64,000 nucleotides of DNA from Ptiloglossa arizonensis (taxonomy: Eukaryota; Arthropoda; Insecta; Hymenoptera; Colletidae): contig NW_027479527.1 of assembly GCF_051014685.1 (NCBI RefSeq), positions 41,110 through 105,109 of the forward strand, given 5' to 3'. Every line of letters begins with the position of its first letter. Positions within the stretch are counted from its first letter, which is position 1. Below, one piece after another: positions 39,760 through 51,980 of this stretch. The position numbers were made by a program, and so were the translations under genes. The notes beneath the pieces were generated by a model. The model ran no database searches, had not been told where the DNA came from, and worked only from the letters and a program-made list of their open reading frames with translations.

Positions 39760-40356
39760 TATTTTTTCCTAGGCCATTCTGGTTAAGCGTTTGGACAGCA
39801 GAATTGCGAAAAATTTTTTTGCCTTCTCAACCATTTCTTGTCTTCAAACTCCCATATCTCGCGAACGGATTGACCTAACCCAAAATTCCTATTGCATCCG
39901 AAAGTAGAAACTCGACCGATTACAACGGTATGTGTATTTTTTTCCCTAGGGCCTTCTGGTTAAGCGTTTGGAGGCAGCAGAATTGTGAAAAATTTTTTGC
40001 CTTCTCAACCATTTCTTGACTTCAAACTCCCATATCTCGCGAACGGATTGACCTAACCCAAAAATTCCTATTGCATCTGAAAGTAGAACTCGCCCGATTA
40101 CAACGGTATGTGAATTTTGTCCCTAGGCCATTTGGTTAAGGCGTTTGGAGCAGCAAGAATTGCGAATAATTTTTGCCTTCTCTACCATTTCTTGGGCTTC
40201 AAACTCCCATATCTCGCGAACGGATTGACCTAACCCAAAAATTCCATATTGTCATCTGAAAGTAGAAACTCGCCCGATTACAACGGTATTTGTATTTTTT
40301 CCCTAGGCCATTCTGGTTAAGCGTTTGGAGCAGCAGAAGTGCGAAAAATTTGTGTC
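39760..40356 (+). other. Indel-rich patch of about 3.4 monomers
   Basis: Within about 600 bp I count roughly 17 single- or two-base indels relative to every neighbouring monomer. Losses: a C in TTTTTTCCTAGG (39,769), a G in TTTGGACAGC, an A in CCCAAAATTCC, an A in GTAGAACTCG, a C in CCATTTGG, and a T in TTTGTGTCTTC (about 40,353). Gains: a T in AAAAATTTTTTTGCC, a T in the T tract (7), a G in TAGGGCC with loss of A, a G in GGAGGCAGC, a G in TAAGGCG, an A in CAGCAAGAA, a G in CTTGGGCTTC, and two bases in ATTCCATATTGTCATC. The rest of the window averages about one indel per few kb. This looks like uncorrected long-read sequence or a gap-fill seam; genuine mutation is less likely. Confidence 0.88.
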
Positions 40357-43300
40357 TTCTCAACCATTTCTTAGCTTCAAACTCCTCTATCTCGCGAACG
40401 GATTGACCAAACCCAGATGTTCCTGCTGCGTCTGAAAGTAGAAACTCGCCCGATTACAACGGTATGTGTATTTTTTCCCTGGGCCATTCTGGTTAAGCGT
40501 TCGGAGCAGCAGAATTGCGAAAAATTTTTTGACTTCTCAACCATTTCTTGTCTTCAAACTCCCATATCACGCGAACGGATTGACCTAACCCAAAAATTCC
40601 TATTGCATCTGAAAGTAGAAACTCGCCCGATTACAACGGTATGTGTATTTTTTCCCTAGGCCATTCTGGTTAAGCGTTTGAAGCAGCAGAATTGCGAAAA
40701 ATTTTTTGCCTTCTCAACCATTTCTTGGCTTCAAGCTCCCATATCTCGCGAACGGATCGACCTAACCCAAAAATTCCTATTGCATCTGAAAGTAGAAACT
40801 CGCCCGATTACAACGGTATGTGTATTTTTTCCCTAGGCCACTCTGGTTAAGCGTTTGGAGCAGCAGAATTGTGAAAAATTTTTTGCATTCTCTACCATTT
40901 CTTGGCTTCAAACTCCCATATCTCGCGAACGGATTGACCTAACCAAAAAATTCCTATTGCATCTGAAAGTAGACACTCGCCCGATTACAACGGTATGTGT
41001 ATTTTTTCCCTAGGCCATTCTGGTTAAGCGTTTGGAGCCGCAGAATTGCGAAAAATTTTTTGCCTTCTCAACCATTTCTTGGCTTCAAACTCCCATATCT
41101 CGCGAACGGATTGACCTAACCCAAAAATTCCTGTTGCGTCTGAAAGTAGAAACTCGCCCGGTTACAACGGTATGTGTATGTTTTTCCTAGGCCATTCTGG
41201 TTAAGCGTTTGGAGCAGCAGAATTGCGAAAAATTTTTTGCCTTCTCAACCATTTCTTGTCTTCAAACTCCCATATCTCGCGAACGGATTGACCTAACCCA
41301 AAAATTCCTATTGCATCTGAAAGTAGAAACTCGCCCGATTACAACGGTATGTGTATTTTTTCCCTAGGACATTCTGGTTAAGCGTTTGGAGCAGCAGAAT
41401 TGTGAAAAATTTTTTGCCTTCTCTACCATTTCTTAGCTTCAAACTCCCAAATCTCGCGAACGGATTGACCTAACCCAAAAATTCCTATTGCTTCTGAAAG
41501 TAGAAACTCGCCCGATTACAACGGTATGTGTATTTTTTCCTTAGGCCATTCTGGTTAAGCGTTTGGGGCAGCAGAATTGCGAAAAATTTTTTGCCGTCTC
41601 AACCATTTCTTGGCTTCAAACTCCCATATCTCGCGAACGGATTGACCTAACCCAAAAATTCCTATTGCATCTGAAAGTAGAAACTCGCCCGATTACAACG
41701 GTATGTGTATTTTTTCCCTAGGCCATTCTGGTTAAGCGTTCGGAGCAGCAGAATTGCGAAAAATTGTTTGCCTTCTCAGCCATTTCTTGTCTTCAAACTC
41801 CCATATCTCGCGAACGGATTGACCTAACCCAAAAATTCCTATTGCTTCTGAAAGTAGAAACTCGCCCGATTACAACGGTATGTTTTTTTTTCCCTAGGCC
41901 ATTCTGGTTAAGCGTTTGGAGCAGCAGAATTGCGAAAAATTTTTTGCCTTCTCAACCATTTCTTGGCTTCAAACTCCCATATCTCGCGAACGGATTGACC
42001 TAACCCAAAAATTCCTGTTGCGTCTGAAAGTAGAAACTCGCCCGGTTACAACGGTATGTGTATTTTTTCCCTAGGCCATTCTGGTTAAGCGTTAGGAGCA
42101 GCAGAATTGTGAAAAATTTTTTGCCTTCTCTACCATTTCTTGGCTTCAAACTCCCATATCTCGCGAACCGATTGATCTAACCCAAAAATTCCTATTGCAT
42201 CTGAAAGTAGAAACTCGCCCGGTTACAACGGTATGTGAATTTTTTCCGTAGGCCATTCTGGTTAAGCGTTTGGAGCAGCAGAATTGCGAAAAATTTTTTA
42301 CCTTCTCTACCATTTCTTGGCTTCAAACTCCCATATCTCGCGAACGGATTGACCTAACCCAAAAATTCCTATTGCGCCTGAAAGTAGAAACTCGCCCGAT
42401 TACAACGGTATTTGTATTTTTTCCCTAGGCCATTCTGGTTAAGCGTTTGGAGCAGCAGAATTGCGAAAAATTTTTTGCCTTCTCAAACATTTCTTGGCTT
42501 CAAACTCCCATATCTCGCGAACGGATTGACCTAACCCAAAAATTCCTGTTGCGTCTGAAAGTAGAAACTCGCCCGGTTACAACGGTATGTGTATTTTCTC
42601 CCTAGGCCATTCTGGTTAAGCGTTTGGAGCAGCAGAATTGTGAAAAATTTTTTGCCTTCACTACCATTTCTTGGCTTGAAACTCCCATATCTCGCGAACG
42701 GATTGATCTAACCCAAAAATTCCTATTGCATCTGAAAGTAGAAACTCACCCGATTACAACGGTATTTGTATTTTTTCCTTAGGCCATTCTGGTTAAGCGT
42801 TTGGAGCAGCAGAAGTGCGAAAAATTTGTTGTCTTGTCAACCATTTCTTAGCTTCAGACTCCTATATCTCGCGAACGGATTGACCAAACCCAGATTTTCC
42901 TGCTGCGTCTGAAAGTAGAAACTCGCCCGATTACAACGGTATGTGTATTTTTTCCCTAGGCCATTCTGGTTAAGCGTTCGGAGCAGCAGAATTGCGAAAA
43001 ATTTTTTGCCTTCTCAACCATTTCTTGTCTTCAAACTCCCATATCTCGCGAACGGATTGACCTAACCAAAAAATTCCTATTGCATCTGAAAGTAGAAACT
43101 CGCCCGATTACAACGGTATGTGTATTTTTTCCCTAGGCCATTCTGGTTAAGCGTTTGGAGCAGCAGAATTGTGAACAATTTTTTCCTTCTCTACCATTTC
43201 TTGGCTTCAAACTACCATATCTCGCGAACGAATTGACCTAACCCAAAAATTCCTATTGCATCTGAAAGTAGAAACTCGCCCGATTACAACGGTATGTGTA

Positions 43301-46141
43301 TGTTTTCCTTAGGCCATTCTGGTTAAGCGTTTGGAGCAGCAGAAGTGCGAAAAATTTGTTGTCTTCTGAACCATTTCTTAGCTTCAAACTCCCATATCTC
43401 GCGAACGGATTGACGTAACCCAAAAATTCCTGTTGCATCTGTAAGTAGAAATTCGCCCGATTACAACGGTATGTGTATTTTTTCCCTAGGCCATTCTGGT
43501 TAAGCGTTTGGAACAGCAGAATTGCGAAAAATTTTTTGCCTTCTCAACCATTTCTTGTCTTCAAACTCCCATATCACGCGAACGGATTGACCTAACCCAA
43601 AAATTCCTGTTGCGTCTGAAAGTAGAAACTCGCCCGATTACAACGCTATGTGTATTTTTTCCCTAGGCCATTCTGGTTAAGCGTTTGGAGCAGCAGAATT
43701 GCGAAACATTTTTTGCCTTCTCTACCATTTCTTGGCTTCAAACTCCCATATCTCGCGAACGGATTCACCTAACCCAAAAATTCCTATAGCATCTGAAAGT
43801 AGAAACTCGCCCGGTTACAACGGTATGTGTATTTTTTCCCTAGGCCATTCTGGTTAAGCGTTTGGAGCAGCAGAATTGTGAAAAATTTTTTGCCTTCACA
43901 ACCATTTCCTGTCTTCAAACTCCCATATCTCGCGAACGGATTGTCCTAACCCAAAAATTCCTATTGCATCTGAAAGTAGAAACTCGCCCGATTACAACGG
44001 TATGTGTATTTTTTCCCTAGGCCATTCTGGTTAAGCGTTTGGAGCAGCAGAAGTGCGAAAAATTTGTTGCGTTCTCAACCATTTCTTAGCTTCAAACTCC
44101 CAAATCTCGCGAACGGATTGACGTCACCAAAAAATTCCTGTTGCATCTGAAAGTAGAAACTCGCCCGATTACAACGGTATGTGTATTTTTTCCCTAGGCC
44201 ATTCTGGTTAAGCGTTCGGAGCAGCAGAATTGCGAAAAATTTTTTGCATTCTCAACCATTTCTTGTGTTCAAACTCCCATATCTCGCGAACGGATTGACC
44301 TAACCCAAAAATTCCTATTGCTTCTGAAAGTAGAAACTCGCCCGATTACAACGGTATGTGTATTTTTTCCCTAGGCCATTCTGGTTAAGCGTTTGGAGCA
44401 GCAGAAGTGCGAAAAATTTGTTGCGTTCTCAACCATTTCTTAGCTTCAAACTCCCAAATCTCGCGAACGGATTGACGTCACCAAAAAATTCCTGTTGCAT
44501 CTGAAAGTAGAAACTCGCCCGATTACAACGCTATGTGTATTTTTTCCCTAGGCCATTCTGGTTAAGCGTTTGAAGCAGCAGAATTGCGAAAAATTTTTTG
44601 CCTTCTCAACCATTTCTTGGATTCAAACTCCCATATCTCGCGAACGGATTGACCTAACCCAAAAATTCCTATTGCATCTGAAAGTAGAAACTCGCCCGAT
44701 TACAACGGTATGTGTATTTTTTCCCTAGGCCATTCTAGTTAAGCGTTTGGAGCAGCAGAATTGTGAAAAATTGTTTGCCTTCTCTACCATTTCTTGGCTT
44801 CAAACTCCCATATCTCGCGAACGGATTGACCTAACCCAAAAATTCCTATTGCATCTGAAAGTAGAAACTCGCCCGATTACAACGGTATGTGTATTTTTTC
44901 TCTAGGCTATTCTGGTTAAGCGTTTGGGGCAGCAGAATTGCGAAAAATTTTTTGCCTTCTCAACCATTTCTTGGCTTCAACCTCCCATATCTCGCGAACG
45001 GATTGACCTAACCCAAAAATTCCAATTGCATCTGAAAGTAGAAACTCGCCCGATTACAACGGTATGTGTATTTTTTCCCTAGGCCATTCTGGTTAAGCGT
45101 TCGGAGCAGCAGAATTGCGAAAAATTTTTTGCCTTCTCAACCATTTCTTGGCTTCAAACTCCCATATCTCGCAAACGGATTGACCTAACCCAATAATTCC
45201 TGTTGCGTCTGAAAGTAGAAACTCGCCCGGTTACAACGGTATGTGTATTTTTTCCCTAGGACATTCTGGTTAAGCGTTTGGAGCAGCAGAAGTGCGAGAA
45301 ATTTGTTGTCTTCTCAACCATTTCTTAGCTTCAAACTCCCATATCTCGCGAACGGATTGACGTAACCCAAAAATTCCTGTTGCATCTGAAAGTAGAAACT
45401 CGCCCGATTACAACGGTGTGTGTATTTTCTCCCTAGGCCATTCTGGTTAAGCGTTTGGAGCAGCAGAATTGTGAAAAATTTTTTGCCTTCACTACCATTT
45501 CTTGGCTTCAAACTCCCATATCTCGCGAACGGATTGATCTAACCCAAAAATTCCTATTGCATCTGAAAGTAGAAACTCACCCGATTACAACGGTATTTGT
45601 ATTTTTTCCTTAGGCCATTCTGGTTAAGCGTTTGGAGCAGCAGAAGTGCGAAAAATTTGTTGTCTTGTCAACCATTTCTTAGCTTCAGACTCCTATATCT
45701 CGCGAACGGATTGACCAAACCCAGATTTTCCTGCTGCGTCTGAAAGTAGAAACTCGCCCGATTACAACGGTATGTGTATTTTTTCCCTAGGCCATTCTGG
45801 TTAAGCGTTCGGAGCAGCAGAATTGCGAAAAATTTTTTGCCTTCTCAACCATTTCTTGTCTTCAAACTCCCATATCTCGCGAACGGATTGACCTAACCAA
45901 AAAATTCCTATTGCATCTGAAAGTAGAAACTCGCCCGATTACAACGGTATGTGTATTTTTTCCCTAGGCCATTCTGGTTAAGCGTTTGGAGCAGCAGAAT
46001 TGTGAACAATTTTTTGCCTTCTCTACCATTTCTTGGCTTCAAACTACCATATCTCGCGAACGAATTGACCTAACCCAAAAATTCCTATTGCATCTGAAAG
46101 TAGAAACTCGCCCGATTACAACGGTATGTGTATGTTTTCCT
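40304..46141 (+). repeat. 33-monomer (5.84 kb) tandem unit, copy A
   Basis: Homologous to 46,142-51,980 at 5,839 bp, with similarity running on to 46,199/52,038, so the tandem junction lies within 46,142-46,199. The 33 x 177 minus 2 length reflects a T9 variant (41,883) and a one-base loss in TTTTTTCCTTC (about 43,185), both present in each copy. Differences noticed: a one-base loss at about 40,353, CAAGCTCC versus CAAACTCC (40,734), GCGAACCG versus GCGAACGG (42,166), and GCCCGATT versus GCCGGATT (44,340). The left end abuts the indel-rich patch. Confidence 0.92.
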
Positions 46142-49100
46142 TAGGCCATTCTGGTTAAGCGTTTGGAGCAGCAGAAGTGCGAAAAATTTGTTGTCTTCTC
46201 AACCATTTCTTAGCTTCAAACTCCTCTATCTCGCGAACGGATTGACCAAACCCAGATGTTCCTGCTGCGTCTGAAAGTAGAAACTCGCCCGATTACAACG
46301 GTATGTGTATTTTTTCCCTGGGCCATTCTGGTTAAGCGTTCGGAGCAGCAGAATTGCGAAAAATTTTTTGACTTCTCAACCATTTCTTGTCTTCAAACTC
46401 CCATATCACGCGAACGGATTGACCTAACCCAAAAATTCCTATTGCATCTGAAAGTAGAAACTCGCCCGATTACAACGGTATGTGTATTTTTTCCCTAGGC
46501 CATTCTGGTTAAGCGTTTGAAGCAGCAGAATTGCGAAAAATTTTTTGCCTTCTCAACCATTTCTTGGCTTCAAACTCCCATATCTCGCGAACGGATCGAC
46601 CTAACCCAAAAATTCCTATTGCATCTGAAAGTAGAAACTCGCCCGATTACAACGGTATGTGTATTTTTTCCCTAGGCCACTCTGGTTAAGCGTTTGGAGC
46701 AGCAGAATTGTGAAAAATTTTTTGCATTCTCTACCATTTCTTGGCTTCAAACTCCCATATCTCGCGAACGGATTGACCTAACCAAAAAATTCCTATTGCA
46801 TCTGAAAGTAGACACTCGCCCGATTACAACGGTATGTGTATTTTTTCCCTAGGCCATTCTGGTTAAGCGTTTGGAGCCGCAGAATTGCGAAAAATTTTTT
46901 GCCTTCTCAACCATTTCTTGGCTTCAAACTCCCATATCTCGCGAACGGATTGACCTAACCCAAAAATTCCTGTTGCGTCTGAAAGTAGAAACTCGCCCGG
47001 TTACAACGGTATGTGTATGTTTTTCCTAGGCCATTCTGGTTAAGCGTTTGGAGCAGCAGAATTGCGAAAAATTTTTTGCCTTCTCAACCATTTCTTGTCT
47101 TCAAACTCCCATATCTCGCGAACGGATTGACCTAACCCAAAAATTCCTATTGCATCTGAAAGTAGAAACTCGCCCGATTACAACGGTATGTGTATTTTTT
47201 CCCTAGGACATTCTGGTTAAGCGTTTGGAGCAGCAGAATTGTGAAAAATTTTTTGCCTTCTCTACCATTTCTTAGCTTCAAACTCCCAAATCTCGCGAAC
47301 GGATTGACCTAACCCAAAAATTCCTATTGCTTCTGAAAGTAGAAACTCGCCCGATTACAACGGTATGTGTATTTTTTCCTTAGGCCATTCTGGTTAAGCG
47401 TTTGGGGCAGCAGAATTGCGAAAAATTTTTTGCCGTCTCAACCATTTCTTGGCTTCAAACTCCCATATCTCGCGAACGGATTGACCTAACCCAAAAATTC
47501 CTATTGCATCTGAAAGTAGAAACTCGCCCGATTACAACGGTATGTGTATTTTTTCCCTAGGCCATTCTGGTTAAGCGTTCGGAGCAGCAGAATTGCGAAA
47601 AATTGTTTGCCTTCTCAGCCATTTCTTGTCTTCAAACTCCCATATCTCGCGAACGGATTGACCTAACCCAAAAATTCCTATTGCTTCTGAAAGTAGAAAC
47701 TCGCCCGATTACAACGGTATGTTTTTTTTTCCCTAGGCCATTCTGGTTAAGCGTTTGGAGCAGCAGAATTGCGAAAAATTTTTTGCCTTCTCAACCATTT
47801 CTTGGCTTCAAACTCCCATATCTCGCGAACGGATTGACCTAACCCAAAAATTCCTGTTGCGTCTGAAAGTAGAAACTCGCCCGGTTACAACGGTATGTGT
47901 ATTTTTTCCCTAGGCCATTCTGGTTAAGCGTTAGGAGCAGCAGAATTGTGAAAAATTTTTTGCCTTCTCTACCATTTCTTGGCTTCAAACTCCCATATCT
48001 CGCGAACGGATTGATCTAACCCAAAAATTCCTATTGCATCTGAAAGTAGAAACTCGCCCGGTTACAACGGTATGTGAATTTTTTCCGTAGGCCATTCTGG
48101 TTAAGCGTTTGGAGCAGCAGAATTGCGAAAAATTTTTTACCTTCTCTACCATTTCTTGGCTTCAAACTCCCATATCTCGCGAACGGATTGACCTAACCCA
48201 AAAATTCCTATTGCGCCTGAAAGTAGAAACTCGCCCGATTACAACGGTATTTGTATTTTTTCCCTAGGCCATTCTGGTTAAGCGTTTGGAGCAGCAGAAT
48301 TGCGAAAAATTTTTTGCCTTCTCAAACATTTCTTGGCTTCAAACTCCCATATCTCGCGAACGGATTGACCTAACCCAAAAATTCCTGTTGCGTCTGAAAG
48401 TAGAAACTCGCCCGGTTACAACGGTATGTGTATTTTCTCCCTAGGCCATTCTGGTTAAGCGTTTGGAGCAGCAGAATTGTGAAAAATTTTTTGCCTTCAC
48501 TACCATTTCTTGGCTTGAAACTCCCATATCTCGCGAACGGATTGATCTAACCCAAAAATTCCTATTGCATCTGAAAGTAGAAACTCACCCGATTACAACG
48601 GTATTTGTATTTTTTCCTTAGGCCATTCTGGTTAAGCGTTTGGAGCAGCAGAAGTGCGAAAAATTTGTTGTCTTGTCAACCATTTCTTAGCTTCAGACTC
48701 CTATATCTCGCGAACGGATTGACCAAACCCAGATTTTCCTGCTGCGTCTGAAAGTAGAAACTCGCCCGATTACAACGGTATGTGTATTTTTTCCCTAGGC
48801 CATTCTGGTTAAGCGTTCGGAGCAGCAGAATTGCGAAAAATTTTTTGCCTTCTCAACCATTTCTTGTCTTCAAACTCCCATATCTCGCGAACGGATTGAC
48901 CTAACCAAAAAATTCCTATTGCATCTGAAAGTAGAAACTCGCCCGATTACAACGGTATGTGTATTTTTTCCCTAGGCCATTCTGGTTAAGCGTTTGGAGC
49001 AGCAGAATTGTGAACAATTTTTTCCTTCTCTACCATTTCTTGGCTTCAAACTACCATATCTCGCGAACGAATTGACCTAACCCAAAAATTCCTATTGCAT

Positions 49101-51980
49101 CTGAAAGTAGAAACTCGCCCGATTACAACGGTATGTGTATGTTTTCCTTAGGCCATTCTGGTTAAGCGTTTGGAGCAGCAGAAGTGCGAAAAATTTGTTG
49201 TCTTCTGAACCATTTCTTAGCTTCAAACTCCCATATCTCGCGAACGGATTGACGTAACCCAAAAATTCCTGTTGCATCTGTAAGTAGAAATTCGCCCGAT
49301 TACAACGGTATGTGTATTTTTTCCCTAGGCCATTCTGGTTAAGCGTTTGGAACAGCAGAATTGCGAAAAATTTTTTGCCTTCTCAACCATTTCTTGTCTT
49401 CAAACTCCCATATCACGCGAACGGATTGACCTAACCCAAAAATTCCTGTTGCGTCTGAAAGTAGAAACTCGCCCGATTACAACGCTATGTGTATTTTTTC
49501 CCTAGGCCATTCTGGTTAAGCGTTTGGAGCAGCAGAATTGCGAAACATTTTTTGCCTTCTCTACCATTTCTTGGCTTCAAACTCCCATATCTCGCGAACG
49601 GATTCACCTAACCCAAAAATTCCTATAGCATCTGAAAGTAGAAACTCGCCCGGTTACAACGGTATGTGTATTTTTTCCCTAGGCCATTCTGGTTAAGCGT
49701 TTGGAGCAGCAGAATTGTGAAAAATTTTTTGCCTTCACAACCATTTCCTGTCTTCAAACTCCCATATCTCGCGAACGGATTGTCCTAACCCAAAAATTCC
49801 TATTGCATCTGAAAGTAGAAACTCGCCCGATTACAACGGTATGTGTATTTTTTCCCTAGGCCATTCTGGTTAAGCGTTTGGAGCAGCAGAAGTGCGAAAA
49901 ATTTGTTGCGTTCTCAACCATTTCTTAGCTTCAAACTCCCAAATCTCGCGAACGGATTGACGTCACCAAAAAATTCCTGTTGCATCTGAAAGTAGAAACT
50001 CGCCCGATTACAACGGTATGTGTATTTTTTCCCTAGGCCATTCTGGTTAAGCGTTCGGAGCAGCAGAATTGCGAAAAATTTTTTGCATTCTCAACCATTT
50101 CTTGTGTTCAAACTCCCATATCTCGCGAACGGATTGACCTAACCCAAAAATTCCTATTGCTTCTGAAAGTAGAAACTCGCCGGATTACAACGGTATGTGT
50201 ATTTTTTCCCTAGGCCATTCTGGTTAAGCGTTTGGAGCAGCAGAAGTGCGAAAAATTTGTTGCGTTCTCAACCATTTCTTAGCTTCAAACTCCCAAATCT
50301 CGCGAACGGATTGACGTCACCAAAAAATTCCTGTTGCATCTGAAAGTAGAAACTCGCCCGATTACAACGCTATGTGTATTTTTTCCCTAGGCCATTCTGG
50401 TTAAGCGTTTGAAGCAGCAGAATTGCGAAAAATTTTTTGCCTTCTCAACCATTTCTTGGATTCAAACTCCCATATCTCGCGAACGGATTGACCTAACCCA
50501 AAAATTCCTATTGCATCTGAAAGTAGAAACTCGCCCGATTACAACGGTATGTGTATTTTTTCCCTAGGCCATTCTAGTTAAGCGTTTGGAGCAGCAGAAT
50601 TGTGAAAAATTGTTTGCCTTCTCTACCATTTCTTGGCTTCAAACTCCCATATCTCGCGAACGGATTGACCTAACCCAAAAATTCCTATTGCATCTGAAAG
50701 TAGAAACTCGCCCGATTACAACGGTATGTGTATTTTTTCTCTAGGCTATTCTGGTTAAGCGTTTGGGGCAGCAGAATTGCGAAAAATTTTTTGCCTTCTC
50801 AACCATTTCTTGGCTTCAACCTCCCATATCTCGCGAACGGATTGACCTAACCCAAAAATTCCAATTGCATCTGAAAGTAGAAACTCGCCCGATTACAACG
50901 GTATGTGTATTTTTTCCCTAGGCCATTCTGGTTAAGCGTTCGGAGCAGCAGAATTGCGAAAAATTTTTTGCCTTCTCAACCATTTCTTGGCTTCAAACTC
51001 CCATATCTCGCAAACGGATTGACCTAACCCAATAATTCCTGTTGCGTCTGAAAGTAGAAACTCGCCCGGTTACAACGGTATGTGTATTTTTTCCCTAGGA
51101 CATTCTGGTTAAGCGTTTGGAGCAGCAGAAGTGCGAGAAATTTGTTGTCTTCTCAACCATTTCTTAGCTTCAAACTCCCATATCTCGCGAACGGATTGAC
51201 GTAACCCAAAAATTCCTGTTGCATCTGAAAGTAGAAACTCGCCCGATTACAACGGTGTGTGTATTTTCTCCCTAGGCCATTCTGGTTAAGCGTTTGGAGC
51301 AGCAGAATTGTGAAAAATTTTTTGCCTTCACTACCATTTCTTGGCTTCAAACTCCCATATCTCGCGAACGGATTGATCTAACCCAAAAATTCCTATTGCA
51401 TCTGAAAGTAGAAACTCACCCGATTACAACGGTATTTGTATTTTTTCCTTAGGCCATTCTGGTTAAGCGTTTGGAGCAGCAGAAGTGCGAAAAATTTGTT
51501 GTCTTGTCAACCATTTCTTAGCTTCAGACTCCTATATCTCGCGAACGGATTGACCAAACCCAGATTTTCCTGCTGCGTCTGAAAGTAGAAACTCGCCCGA
51601 TTACAACGGTATGTGTATTTTTTCCCTAGGCCATTCTGGTTAAGCGTTCGGAGCAGCAGAATTGCGAAAAATTTTTTGCCTTCTCAACCATTTCTTGTCT
51701 TCAAACTCCCATATCTCGCGAACGGATTGACCTAACCAAAAAATTCCTATTGCATCTGAAAGTAGAAACTCGCCCGATTACAACGGTATGTGTATTTTTT
51801 CCCTAGGCCATTCTGGTTAAGCGTTTGGAGCAGCAGAATTGTGAACAATTTTTTGCCTTCTCTACCATTTCTTGGCTTCAAACTACCATATCTCGCGAAC
51901 GAATTGACCTAACCCAAAAATTCCTATTGCATCTGAAAGTAGAAACTCGCCCGATTACAACGGTATGTGTATGTTTTCCT
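46142..51980 (+). repeat. 33-monomer (5.84 kb) tandem unit, copy B
   Basis: Second copy, about 99.9% identical to copy A by eye. Rare variants shared by both include CTCCTCTATC (40,383 and 46,221), GGATTCACC, CATTTCCTGTC, GATTGTCC, GACGTCACC, CTCTAGGCTATTC, CAACCTCCC and CTCGCAAACGG. After 52,038 the sequence departs from the start of copy B and continues as in 49,207 onward (16 monomers back), so a third full copy does not follow. Confidence 0.92.
48426..50245 (+). repeat. 10-monomer block repeated 16 monomers later
   Basis: Aligns with 51,258-53,077 at an offset of 2,831-2,832 bp (the one-base shift is the loss near 49,020). Differences noticed include CTTGAAACTCC versus CTTCAAACTCC and GCGAAACATT versus GCGAAAAATT. 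The left edge is AACGGTATG against AACGGTGTG. Confidence 0.85.

Noticed and set aside
39760..40356. Remnant of a mobile element inserted in the array
   Set aside because: The sequence still aligns base for base to about 3.4 monomers; only small indels are present, with no foreign sequence or target-site duplication.
43253..43438. Minus-strand open frames of about 61-65 codons (also near 45,314, 49,092, 51,153, 51,924, 55,816, 59,825, 60,596)
   Set aside because: They recur at exactly the block-duplication offsets (5,839, 2,832, 3,892 and 8,672 bp) and are antisense reads of the same monomers with no independent support.
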